NCBI GenBank assembly: GCA_002434335.1
Contig: DJJW01000067.1
Coordinates: forward strand, 35,462-49,186
Source of the DNA: Lachnoclostridium sp. UBA6558
GTDB lineage: Bacteria; Bacillota; Clostridia; Lachnospirales; Lachnospiraceae
Direction: 5' to 3'
DNA length: 13,725 bases
Numbering within the stretch: position 1 is the first letter of the stretch; each line of letters begins with the position of its first letter. Position numbers and translations under genes: made by a program. A model generated the notes under the pieces. It made no database searches. It had not been told where the DNA came from and saw only the letters and a program-made list of their open reading frames with translations. Shown here piece by piece: positions 7,127-13,725 of this stretch.

Positions 7127-7897
7127 GTGTTATTGGGAAAGGGGAGGTCAAGCATTTATTCGATTTTGTTTTTATTTATAGCCATTGCTTCTGCGATTAT
7201 TCTTTTATCACTTAATGTGAATGCAGTTTTGGCAATTTTTATTACGGTGTTGTTATTACTGGTGTGTGATATCATAATTGTTGTTATTAGAAATGCAAGG
7301 TTTAAAAAGGTATTGGATTGGGATTGTGACCCGGAGAAATATCTGAGTATGATAGACCGGCAGGAGAGAAAATACAGGCGAAATAGCAGGGCAGCAGCAA
7401 TACTGGATATAAACCGTGCAGCAGTTTATCTTATTATGAGGGATTATAACAAAGCACTGGAGTATCTGAACAGTATAGAAGAGTCAGAATTATCTGAGAA
7501 GAATGACTCCTATTATGTCTATACCATTAACCGTATCTTGTGCTATTACGAATTAGGGGAGACAGAAAAGGCAGAAGCTTTGTATGAGACGGAGCTGGTG
7601 CGGTTATGTCCACATGGTAACAGATTAAAGACATCGGTAGAAATCCTTGTAGGTGAAAGATATTTCTTTTTACATAAATATAAGGAAAGCTATGCATATC
7701 TAAAAAAGCTTCTGAGCACTGACCTGCACAAGCGACAGTATTTAGGTGTCCTGTATCGCCTTGCATTAATGGATGATATGAATGGAGACCAGGAACTGGC
7801 AAGGGCCAGATATAAGAAAATAGCCAAACTGGGGAATAAGTTATGGATAGCTAAGGATGCCGGAGAAAGGTTAAAGAAACTGGAGGAAATAGCATAA
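7127..7897 (+). CDS. Membrane-anchored TPR-like protein, function unknown
   Basis: Up to 256 aa. Two adjacent hydrophobic helices at about residues 11-29 and 31-53 anchor the N-terminus, followed by a basic stretch (RNARFKK) and a helical C-terminal domain (about 80-256). Segments such as AAVYLIMRDYNKALEYLNSI, CYYELGETEKAEALYETEL and DMNGDQELARARYKKIAKLG have the spacing of tetratricopeptide repeats, so it probably binds a protein on the inner face of the membrane. The start is uncertain. GTG at 7127 has no ribosome binding site, whereas an excellent GGGGAGG at 7141-7147 sits 6 bases before ATT at 7154, in frame. Either a rare ATT start is used or an ATG was lost by mutation. The open frame is continuous with the HXXEE remnant upstream apart from the TAA at 7085. 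The partner and role are unknown. Confidence 0.7.
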   Translation: MLLGKGRSSIYSILFLFIAIASAIILLSLNVNAVLAIFITVLLLLVCDIIIVVIRNARFKKVLDWDCDPEKYLSMIDRQERKYRRNSRAAAILDINRAAVYLIMRDYNKALEYLNSIEESELSEKNDSYYVYTINRILCYYELGETEKAEALYETELVRLCPHGNRLKTSVEILVGERYFFLHKYKESYAYLKKLLSTDLHKRQYLGVLYRLALMDDMNGDQELARARYKKIAKLGNKLWIAKDAGERLKKLEEIA

Positions 7898-7952
7898 TTC
7901 CCTTGCTGAGTAATGAAGTATAATTGATTCAGTTGGTTTAAATTTAACAAAT

Positions 7953-7980
7953 AGGTGGGGCTGTAACAACAACCCCACTT
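7953..7980. terminator. Weak hairpin between convergent genes
   Basis: GTGGGG (7955-7960) pairs with CCCCAC (7973-7978) around a 12-base loop, with only a short T-tract on the plus strand and a weak one on the minus strand. It lies between two converging genes, so a modest bidirectional terminator is plausible. Confidence 0.4.
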
Positions 7981-7992
7981 TAGACTTGCATT

Positions 7993-8508
7993 TTATTTGA
8001 CCGTCAGATTCTTATATACTTTAACAACTTCGGATTTCATCTCATCTTGCTTGTTCTTGATTTTTGCATAGACGGCTAAAGCATCCATAATACGTTTCTG
8101 ATCCGCTGGAGTAAACATACCGATAGCTCTGCCAAGTCCATCCAGGCTATTGACATTAACTTTAAGAGAGCCTCCTCCTGACAGTGGAATTGTCAGTATC
8201 TGAGATTCATCACTCATATCCCCCAGACATAATGCATTCTTGCTGTAATCACACTGAAAAGTAACTCCATTATAGGTTATCTGCCCGCTGGCATCAGCCA
8301 AATCCATATAGGGGGATTTACCTGCACCAATTAAAAATGATGGCTTCGTTTCTTTAGAAGCTTCAATTTTTGTGTCCGCTGTTATAAGACTTTCAAAGGA
8401 TTCCGTTGTTGAAGGTGTTTCTGCCATTGCTGTCTCTCGTTTGGAAAAATAACTTGTAATTTTGACCCTTGTGGTTATGGTGTTGCCAAATTGTGTTGAT
8501 ACGTCCAT
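7993..8508 (-). CDS. Unrecognised 171-aa protein
   Basis: I do not recognise this family. The start is the ATG at 8508-8506, preceded by AAAGGAGAT with good spacing; the longer open frame upstream (to 8574) lacks a ribosome binding site. There is no signal peptide or membrane helix. The N-terminal about 55 residues are polar and Ser/Thr/Glu-rich (MDVSTQFGNTITTRVKITSY), likely disordered. A compact domain follows (about 56-120: SFLIGAGKSPYMDL, ITYNGVTFQCDYSKNALCLG) with cysteines at 86 and 94. It contains probable beta strands (QILTIPLSGGGSLKVNVNSL) and ends in a charged helical tail (about 135-171: DQKRIMDALAVYAKIKNKQDEMK). It looks like a well-formed cytosolic protein. It lies downstream of the solute-binding protein gene on the same strand, but the strong terminator at 8725 separates them. 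Confidence 0.75.
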   Translation of the reverse strand: MDVSTQFGNTITTRVKITSYFSKRETAMAETPSTTESFESLITADTKIEASKETKPSFLIGAGKSPYMDLADASGQITYNGVTFQCDYSKNALCLGDMSDESQILTIPLSGGGSLKVNVNSLDGLGRAIGMFTPADQKRIMDALAVYAKIKNKQDEMKSEVVKVYKNLTVK

Positions 8509-8724
8509 CCTGATATCTCCTTTTATCTCAAGTATTTTTATAACAATGACGCTTTTTAGTAAAAAAATATACAAAAAAAGGCACTGTTATTAAGAAATAA
8601 ACAATACCTTCCGTGGTTGAGTAAAAGAAATTCATCCTGTAATTTCCATATAGTATATCGGCAATAAAGTTTTTTATCTTTACAGGTTTTCCAGATGTTT
8701 CTGAAATATTTACTTGCTTCATTC
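8509..8724. other. AT-rich intergenic region upstream of the 171-aa gene
   Basis: No convincing gene. On the minus strand a TATAAA-like box near 8545 with a TTTTAC box 16 bases upstream could drive the 171-aa gene, but both boxes are weak. A 64-codon minus-strand frame (8722-8528) with one hydrophobic stretch has no ribosome binding site. Confidence 0.4.
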
Positions 8725-8768
8725 AAAGAGGTATACCAGGCAATTGTGCTGCCGGGTATACCTCTTTT
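8725..8768 (-). terminator. Strong (bidirectional) terminator after the solute-binding protein gene
   Basis: AAAGAGGTATACC (8725-8737) pairs perfectly with GGTATACCTCTTT (8755-8767). The loop itself contains GGCA/TGCC, giving an unusually long stem for a terminator. Short T-tracts are present on both strands. It lies 65 bases after the stop of the solute-binding protein gene and insulates the 171-aa gene from it. Confidence 0.85.
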
Positions 8769-8832
8769 GAACTATTTATTCAGTCAAACACTATTATTTA
8801 GGGAGTAAATAATTGCTTGGAATAAAGCTTTT

Positions 8833-10428
8833 TTATTTTTCTTTATATATAGCTTCTGGTGTCCACTGCATACTGGTAAACTGATAAATTCCGGAATCTT
8901 TAACGCCTTCTTGAACATAGCAGGCAGGAAATACTGCTGTTAATGGAATAATCAAAGCGTGTTCATTTGTAAGTTTAACAGAAGCTGTCTTTAATAATTC
9001 TTTTTTCTTCTCTAAATCGGTAGCTGCCAAAGCTCCGAATAAAGCTTCTTCATAATCAGCAGGATGAGCCATCATATTTAAGTAGTTAACACCTTTGGTG
9101 GAATACAGACGGACATAGTTGTTTGTAAAATCCATTTTGGAAGCACCTGCGCCTGTTATAATACCACCGTCATAGATACCTTCTGCCTTCTGTGAATTAA
9201 AATCTGCTGTTTCTGCAGTTTTAATTTCTGCAGTTATCCCGATTTCCTTTAAGGAAGCCTGAAGAAGAACGGCAATATCGTTGTTAACAGAGATGGTTGT
9301 AATAGTAGTCTCAAAGCCATTAGGATAACCTGCTTCAGCTAACATCTTCTTTGCAAGTTCAATATCATATGGAATAAATTCTGTACTTTCGTCATAAGAC
9401 CAGGAGCCGGGCGCACCGAACTGAGTAATGGCGGTACCTCTTCCACCTGTTAAGGAATATACATAACCTTCCCAATCAATGGCATGCATAACAGCAAGGC
9501 GGACATTTACATCATAGAAAGGTGAATTTTTGTCACCACTGGCGAACATGGCGTATTTAATCTGTCCAAGATCCGGTGCATCCAGAGCTATGTTTGCATA
9601 ATTACCGTCAAGCATTCCGATGATTGTAGAATCTCCGGTGGGAAGTATATCGATTTCTTTGTTCATGAAAGCGGATAACTGAGCAGTAGTATCAGAAATC
9701 CATACAATTTTTAATTCATCCAGGTAAGGCTGCCCTTCGATCCAATAATTTTCATTTTTTACGAAAGTAATGTGTGAGCCCTGTACATATTCGGAGATTT
9801 TATAAGGACCGGTACCAACAGGGTTGATAGCTGCCCAGTCTTCACCGTTTTCGGTAAAAGCAGCAGGGGAGTAAACATATACTTCGCCAAGTATTGCTTC
9901 CCAATTGTTAGCCCAGGTATCATATGTAAGTACAACAGTATAGTCATCCTTAGCTTCATCAGAAACAGGTGTTCCAAGTTCGGAAGTTTTACCGCCTTCA
10001 ACCATTTTATCAAAATTCCAGATTAAAGCTTCAGCATTAAAGTCTGTTCCGTCAGAGAATTTAATGCCCTGTTTCAGTGTAACTGTACAGGTAAGTGTTT
10101 CGGAATCGGCTTTAATGGAATCGGCTAACCAGCCATTTGTAAGTCCGTTTTCATCAATTCTTCCAAGAGACTCAAGTGCAGGAGCTGCGGATATTCTGTC
10201 ACCGGTTGAGGCAGAAAAGGGAAGGAAGAAAGTAGTGGGTTCCTCTGCGTAACATAAAGTTATGCTTCCGCCACTCTTATCATCTCCGGGCGTTGAGGTA
10301 GTCTCTGCTTCTGCAGGTGTTCCAGTCGCAGTATTAGTACTGTTGTTAGAGCTGTTTTTGTTACCGCAAGCTGTTAATGAACTGACAATTAACACAGTTG
10401 CCAGTAAAAGAGCTATAACTTTTTTCAT
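8833..10428 (-). CDS. ABC transporter family 5 solute-binding lipoprotein
   Basis: A 531-aa extracellular binding protein of the oligopeptide/dipeptide/nickel type (SBP_bac_5). The start is ATG at 10428-10426, seven bases after a perfect AAGGAGG; the frame is open further upstream without a site. MKKVIALLLATVLIVSSLTAC is a lipoprotein signal with the lipobox LTAC, so C21 is lipidated and the protein sits on the outer face of the membrane. A flexible Asn/Ser/Thr linker (about 22-55) precedes the ligand-binding fold. Family landmarks include ESLGRIDENGLTNGWLADS, LKQGIKFSDGTDFNAEAL and VGTGPYKISEYVQGSHITF. The ligand cannot be read from the sequence; members bind peptides, metals, opines or sugars. 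The likely partner is the OppB/DppB-like permease at 12767, on the opposite strand across the regulator. Control by that regulator is inferred. Confidence 0.93.
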   Translation of the reverse strand: MKKVIALLLATVLIVSSLTACGNKNSSNNSTNTATGTPAEAETTSTPGDDKSGGSITLCYAEEPTTFFLPFSASTGDRISAAPALESLGRIDENGLTNGWLADSIKADSETLTCTVTLKQGIKFSDGTDFNAEALIWNFDKMVEGGKTSELGTPVSDEAKDDYTVVLTYDTWANNWEAILGEVYVYSPAAFTENGEDWAAINPVGTGPYKISEYVQGSHITFVKNENYWIEGQPYLDELKIVWISDTTAQLSAFMNKEIDILPTGDSTIIGMLDGNYANIALDAPDLGQIKYAMFASGDKNSPFYDVNVRLAVMHAIDWEGYVYSLTGGRGTAITQFGAPGSWSYDESTEFIPYDIELAKKMLAEAGYPNGFETTITTISVNNDIAVLLQASLKEIGITAEIKTAETADFNSQKAEGIYDGGIITGAGASKMDFTNNYVRLYSTKGVNYLNMMAHPADYEEALFGALAATDLEKKKELLKTASVKLTNEHALIIPLTAVFPACYVQEGVKDSGIYQFTSMQWTPEAIYKEK

Positions 10429-10449
10429 TTTATATCCTCCTTGATATTT

Positions 10450-10485
10450 AAATTTGCAGCATGTTATAATACGTTGTGCAAATTT
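10450..10485. promoter_or_regulatory. Inverted repeat in the solute-binding protein leader, candidate operator
   Basis: AAATTTGCA (10450-10458) and its exact reverse complement TGCAAATTT (10477-10485) flank 18 bases; the half-site centres are 27 bp apart, between two and three helical turns. It ends 21 bases before the start codon of the solute-binding protein. The spacer holds a TATAAT-like sequence that could be a -10 box on either strand, although I found no good -35 on the minus strand. A regulator dimer binding here, perhaps the adjacent CdaR-like protein, would control the solute-binding protein gene. Confidence 0.5.
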
Positions 10486-10638
10486 GATATTTTGTATTTT
10501 AAATTTACCTAAAAAACAGTCAGGTTGCATTATATCTGTAATACAATAAAAATGGGTTTATCTGTTTCAACAACACACCGGTGAGACATTCTTTCGACAT
10601 CTTTCAGCATATGGAAAATTAAACCAGGAAAAAGTGGA

Positions 10639-10666
10639 TTGAAAAGTTATTGTAATCTATTATAAT
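10639..10666 (+). promoter_or_regulatory. Sigma-A promoter of the CdaR-like regulator
   Basis: TTGAAA at 10639-10644 and TATAAT at 10661-10666 are separated by 16 bases. Transcription would begin near 10673, about 66 bases before the proposed start codon. Confidence 0.6.
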
Positions 10667-10677
10667 GAGTATAAGAG

Positions 10678-10692
10678 CCGCCGGTACGGCGG
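10678..10692 (+). promoter_or_regulatory. GC-only hairpin at the 5' end of the regulator mRNA
   Basis: CCGCCG and CGGCGG form a perfect stem around GTA, in a region that is otherwise strongly AT-rich. It would lie within the first 20 bases of the transcript. It lacks a following T-tract, so it is not a terminator; it could stabilise the mRNA or be a protein-binding site. Confidence 0.5.
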
Positions 10693-10738
10693 ATAGCAGC
10701 CAGGAGTATCATTGGTTACGATAGGAGGAGGGTTATCA

Positions 10739-11890
10739 GTGGTAAATGTAGAGCTCGTCAGGGATTATGTTACGAAAATTCATCGTCAGCTTGGTATAAA
10801 CATTAATATCATGAATGAAAAAGGAATTATTATTGCAAGCGGTACACCCTCCCGTGTGGGTGATTTTCACCTGGTTGCCTACGAACTGATTAAGAGCAAA
10901 AATTTTGTCAGTATTATAGAAAAGACCTCCGAGGATCTAATCGGTGTTGCCGAAGGTGTTAATCTTTTATTGGTAGAACGTATGGAGCCAATTGGTGTAG
11001 TAGGGATTTCCGGTAATCCGGAGGAAGTAATGCCTATGGCAAAAATGGCCAAGCTGACTATTGAGTCCTTTTTCTTTCACCGCAATACCAGCCAATCTGA
11101 CCTGATAGAGGCTCAGAATATCAGTAAGTTCCGTGATGCCCTATTATTTGAACAGCCTATTAACCCCTCCCGCATCTTTCAACTGGCAACGGAGGTGGGC
11201 ATTCGAGATAATGTTTATCGGACAACGGTTATAATTCATGCCACCGGAGACAATTCCAAAGAAGCCAGTCAGTATATCTACCAAAGCTATTTGACCACTA
11301 TGAAAAAAGCCCAGGATATTTTGCTTCCCATTGACGGACAGCATCTCATATTAATGAAATCCTTTCCGAAATTCGAGCCCGCTTATTTCAGAGAGAACAT
11401 GAAGGAGCTGTTTGATTATTTTACGGATATCCTTGGGGTAAAACGGGAATTCAAAGATTTCGTTAATATAAAGTTTTATTATACCATACCGACAGATTCT
11501 CTGATACATTACAGAAACTCCTATGACTGCCTTAAATGGCTGGAGGATCACGTCAGGTTCCGCTCGGAATCCATTTATTTTATGAATGACTATCTGATTG
11601 ATTATATGATTAACAGCATAAGTCCGGATCTTCTCAATCCGATTTTTGACAGTTATAGGGATATCGTCGACAATTATCTGGACAAAGAACTTTTTCATAC
11701 AACAGCCATAGCATTGGCAGCAACTAACATGAAGCCCGCAGAAGCTGCAAAGGAGTTATTTGTTCATAAGAATACGGTGCTGGCGCGTACCAAGAAGTTT
11801 AAGGAAATACTGGGATTACAACCCTTAAGCAATACAAATGACGCTATACTCCTTCTGGCTATTGACAGTTATTTATCGAAACATTATTAA
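10739..11890 (+). CDS. CdaR/PucR-family transcriptional regulator with sugar-diacid recognition domain
   Basis: 383 aa from GTG at 10739, placed 6 bases after a GGAGGAGGG site; an upstream TTG at 10712 has no site. Residues about 3-130 match the putative sugar-diacid recognition domain of CdaR (LVRDYVTKIHRQLGININIMNEKGIIIASG, then RVGDFHLVAYELI and MEPIGVVGISGNPEEV), a ligand-sensing domain related to PAS/CACHE folds. A middle region (about 135-320) is diverged. The C-terminal 60 residues are the PucR-type helix-turn-helix: TTAIALAATNMKPAEAAKELF followed by VHKNTVLARTKKFKEILG. E. coli CdaR activates glucarate/galactarate use, but the presence of a family 5 ABC transporter here instead of those enzymes suggests another ligand. 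It lies between, and probably controls, the divergent solute-binding protein gene and the permease operon downstream. No simple terminator follows it. Confidence 0.9.
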   Translation: MVNVELVRDYVTKIHRQLGININIMNEKGIIIASGTPSRVGDFHLVAYELIKSKNFVSIIEKTSEDLIGVAEGVNLLLVERMEPIGVVGISGNPEEVMPMAKMAKLTIESFFFHRNTSQSDLIEAQNISKFRDALLFEQPINPSRIFQLATEVGIRDNVYRTTVIIHATGDNSKEASQYIYQSYLTTMKKAQDILLPIDGQHLILMKSFPKFEPAYFRENMKELFDYFTDILGVKREFKDFVNIKFYYTIPTDSLIHYRNSYDCLKWLEDHVRFRSESIYFMNDYLIDYMINSISPDLLNPIFDSYRDIVDNYLDKELFHTTAIALAATNMKPAEAAKELFVHKNTVLARTKKFKEILGLQPLSNTNDAILLLAIDSYLSKHY

Positions 11891-11930
11891 TAATGATAAA
11901 AGTAGTAAGAATTTATATAAATCTATAATT

Positions 11931-12151
11931 AAAAAAGAGTTCGAAGCCAAAAAAGAATTAGAAACCAAAAAGAATTAGAAACCAAAAAGAATTAGAAACC
12001 AAAAAGAATTAGAAACCAAAAAGAATTAGAAACCAAAAAGAGTTCGAAGCCAAAAAGAATCTGAAGCCAAAATGGGTTTGAAATCAAAAAGTTTTGAAAC
12101 CCATGAGAATCTGAAACTAATAAGAAATATAAGCTAATAAGAAGCATAAAC
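11931..12151. repeat. 17-bp tandem repeat (minisatellite), about 13 copies
   Basis: The unit is AAAAAGAATTAGAAACC. Copies run end to end without spacers. One 18-base variant (AGTTCGAAGCC type) starts at 11931, then four exact 17-base copies occupy 11967-12034, preceded by one with an extra A. An AGTTCGAAGCC variant follows at 12035, and the copies diverge steadily to about 12151. Since 17 is not a multiple of three, the array is not coding. The exact copies in the middle and decayed copies at the right edge suggest recent expansion by slippage. It begins 40 bases after the regulator's stop codon. Confidence 0.92.
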
Positions 12152-12158
12152 AAATATG

Positions 12159-12375
12159 AATAAGAGGCTGCTGCAAATGAATGGATACTGGAAGAAGCCC
12201 TCTGACATTCTATATGTACTCTGCTTAAAAGAAAAGCTGTTGATTTGGTAGATAGAAAACATACAAATTTGTATGTTTTTTTGAAAAAAATCAGCAGCTT
12301 TTCTTAAAATCCGTGTATTGAGAAGGTCATAGGGTTTCTTCTGGCAAAATATTTAAATGCAGCAGCCTTCTTATT
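12159..12375. mobile_element. 217-bp fold-back element, candidate MITE or structured RNA
   Basis: The two halves are reverse complements over almost their full length. Outer arms AATAAGA-GGCTGCTGCA (12159-12175) match TGCAGCAGCC-TTCTTATT (12358-12375). Middle blocks at 12188-12206 and 12326-12344 match with few mismatches, as do inner blocks around 12225-12246 and 12288-12307. The centre is a 24-bp perfect palindrome (12256-12279; left half AAAACATACAAA). All blocks share one symmetry centre near 12267. There is no room for a transposase. The GGCTGCTGCA termini resemble the GGCTGTxGCAAA-type ends I associate with some Firmicute insertion sequences, which favours a MITE; a long transcribed hairpin or a processed RNA is the alternative. 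The central palindrome followed by T7 could also terminate regulator transcripts. Confidence 0.7.
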
Positions 12376-12766
12376 TGTATAAAAATAGAAGGTTGTTCGG
12401 ACTATCCCGCGGTATTGTTTTGCTAAAACAATATTCCAACTACTTTGTGTGTTAACAGCATAATGCGCTTAGATGTAAATTTCTATACAATGAGAACATG
12501 CCGGATAAGCAATGCGGCCTCTGGGCGTGTTTGTAAAACCATTGTGACATTCTGACGGTTCCACTTTGCGAATATTGCGCCCCCTAATTTGTGTTGCAGA
12601 TTATTGCATCCAGATATCATGCATTGTCTTGCGTAAAGAGGAACTTAAGTCTGTCGCAAAGAGTTTTCAGACACGCTCTAAACAAGGGAAGCATCCGTTA
12701 GAAAGTTATGAGTGCGGACCGAATAGGCAAAATAAAGGAATACATAGAAGTAGTGGAGGTTCAGAA
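12376..12766 (+). other. Long leader/intergenic region before the permease
   Basis: No gene is supported. A perfect 9-bp hairpin TATTGTTTT/AAAACAATA with loop GCT lies at 12413-12433 without a T-tract. A TGCAT/ATGCA inverted repeat with 9-base spacing lies at 12605-12623. GTCTG/CAGAC arms near 12650-12672 could form another stem. No convincing sigma-A promoter is visible, although the permease operon needs one here or in the repeat region, which suggests an activator-dependent promoter. An open frame joins the permease from 12566, but its only good ribosome binding site is at the permease ATG. Confidence 0.5.
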
Positions 12767-13711
12767 ATGGGAAGGTATATCCTGAAAAGATTAGGCCAGA
12801 CAGCTGTTGTAATACTCATATTATCATTTTTGGTATTCATGCTGGTATCCATGCTGCCGGGTGATCCGGTTTATGCGATGTTAGGAGGAGAGATTTCACA
12901 AGAAACCTATCAAAGATGGTATCAGGCATTGAATTTGGACAAACCGATTATAGTCAGATATTTTTTATGGCTGTGGGATGCTATACGATTAGACTTTGGA
13001 GTATCCGCCAGTTATCACATGCCGGTGGTAGATGTTTTAGCAGAACGTATACCTACGACTCTGTATTTTTCACTGCTGTCATTTGTTATCAGTATCCCTA
13101 TCGGAATTCTGTTAGGTATACTAAGCGCTATTCACAGAGGTAAGAAGACAGATACTATCGTAACGATGACTGCAAACATCACCTGCTGTCTGCCTCAGTT
13201 CTGGTTAAGCGTTCTGTTCTTATACATATTTTCGATGAAACTGGGCTGGCTTCCGGCCTTTGGATTCACTTCACCTACAGTGGATTTTGTGAAGAGCATG
13301 AAACAGACCATTATGCCCTTAACCTGTCTGACCCTGGGTGGAATAGCTTCTATTGCACGTCAGACAAGATCCAGTATGCTGGAGGTTATCCGTCAGGATT
13401 ATGTTCGTACAGCTAGATCAAAGGGATTAGCAGAAAAAAGAGTAATTTATCTTCATGCATTAAAGAATGCATTGATTCCCGTTATTACCTTAATGGGCTT
13501 AAGACTTGGTATGCTTATTGGTGGTTCTGTGTTCGTTGAGTCTGTATTTAACATACCCGGTGTAGGGACCTTGTTCGTAAAAGGTATTCAGGCACAGGAT
13601 ATTCCTTTGATTCAGGCCTGTGTACTTATGATTGCATTTGTATCCAGTGCGGTAAATGTAATAACGGATATCGTGTATGCAATCGTAGATCCCAGAATTC
13701 GACTGGATTAG
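12767..13711 (+). CDS. ABC transporter permease, OppB/DppB type
   Basis: A 314-aa inner-membrane subunit of a peptide/nickel-type importer (BPD_transp_1 family). The start ATG at 12767 has GGAGG 8 bases upstream. MGRYILKRLGQTAVVILILSF is the typical OppB/DppB start, with a first helix at about 9-30, and MLPGDPVYAMLG follows. After a periplasm-side segment come five more helices, with IPTTLYFSLLSFVISIPIGI and ITCCLPQFWLSVLFLYIFSMKLGWLPAFG as family landmarks. The EAA loop that docks the ATPase is RTARSKGLAEKRVIYLHALKNALIPV at about 214-239. The C-terminus DPRIRLD is standard. It is full length. A second permease (OppC/DppC type) and ATPases are expected beyond the window; the binding protein is probably the lipoprotein encoded at 8833-10428. 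Confidence 0.95.
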   Translation: MGRYILKRLGQTAVVILILSFLVFMLVSMLPGDPVYAMLGGEISQETYQRWYQALNLDKPIIVRYFLWLWDAIRLDFGVSASYHMPVVDVLAERIPTTLYFSLLSFVISIPIGILLGILSAIHRGKKTDTIVTMTANITCCLPQFWLSVLFLYIFSMKLGWLPAFGFTSPTVDFVKSMKQTIMPLTCLTLGGIASIARQTRSSMLEVIRQDYVRTARSKGLAEKRVIYLHALKNALIPVITLMGLRLGMLIGGSVFVESVFNIPGVGTLFVKGIQAQDIPLIQACVLMIAFVSSAVNVITDIVYAIVDPRIRLD

Positions 13712-13714
13712 AAG

Positions 13715-13721
13715 AGAGGTG
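13715..13721 (+). promoter_or_regulatory. Ribosome binding site of the next gene (cut by window end)
   Basis: AGAGGTG directly follows the permease stop codon, and the window ends 4 bases later. This indicates a tightly linked downstream gene whose start lies outside; by the usual order it would be the second permease. Confidence 0.6.
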
Positions 13722-13725
13722 AAGT

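Noticed and set aside
8528..8722. 64-codon minus-strand open frame with a hydrophobic stretch
   Set aside because: Its start codon abuts the strong terminator at 8725, there is no ribosome binding site, and no recognisable family; it also overlaps the probable promoter of the 171-aa gene.
11144..11698. Minus-strand open frames inside the regulator gene
   Set aside because: They are antisense shadows of a clearly coding gene, without ribosome binding sites or recognisable domains.
11931..12151. Possible CRISPR array
   Set aside because: The copies are contiguous 17-base units without spacers, and there are no cas genes; it is a simple tandem repeat.
12640..12675. CTGTCGCAAA segment as an insertion-sequence terminus
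   Set aside because: It is short, there is no matching inverted partner at a suitable distance, and no transposase remnant lies nearby.
12566..12766. N-terminal extension of the permease in the same frame
   Set aside because: The translated extension is polar and unlike the family, and the only good ribosome binding site (GGAGG near 12755) serves the ATG at 12767, which matches the usual OppB/DppB N-terminus.

Overview
The window comes from a low-GC Gram-positive anaerobe, most likely a Clostridia member of the Lachnospiraceae type. This rests on the AT-rich intergenic DNA, strong AGGAGG-type ribosome binding sites, a fused SecDF, a T-box leader, an ECF sigma/DUF4179-like pair and a CdaR-type regulator. 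The family-level placement is inference.

Layout. (1) 1-2708: a promoter, a small two-helix membrane protein and secDF, apparently one operon. (2) 2709-4504: a sigma-A promoter, a complete T-box leader with its terminator, a gltX gene cut off after about 80 recognisable codons, a 22-bp perfect palindrome at the break, and a class C beta-lactamase-like serine hydrolase with no terminator separating it from the gltX stub. (3) 4505-6770: an ECF sigma factor overlapping by 8 bp a single-pass membrane protein that looks like its anti-sigma partner, closed by a strong terminator. (4) 6770-7900: a frameshifted HXXEE-like remnant, then a membrane-anchored TPR-like protein with an uncertain start codon. 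(5) 7993-8508, minus strand: an unrecognised 171-aa protein. (6) 8725-10428, minus strand: a family 5 (oligopeptide/nickel type) solute-binding lipoprotein with a strong terminator. (7) 10429-11890: an intergenic region holding an 18-bp-spaced inverted repeat, a promoter and a GC-rich 5' hairpin, then a divergent CdaR/PucR-family regulator. (8) 11891-12766: no gene, but about 13 tandem copies of a 17-bp unit followed by a roughly 217-bp fold-back element. (9) 12767-13711: a DppB/OppB-type permease, with the ribosome binding site of the next gene at the window edge.

How the genes fit together: the right third looks like one transport locus. A CdaR-like sensor of small carboxylates or sugar acids sits between a divergently transcribed solute-binding protein and the first permease gene of what is probably a permease/ATPase operon. 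The middle contains several decayed or rearranged loci (gltX stub, HXXEE remnant, minisatellite, fold-back element). I did not find a clearly new multigene system. The most unusual points are the intact T-box that now heads a gltX stub and a serine hydrolase, and the repeat/fold-back block inserted in the transporter locus.
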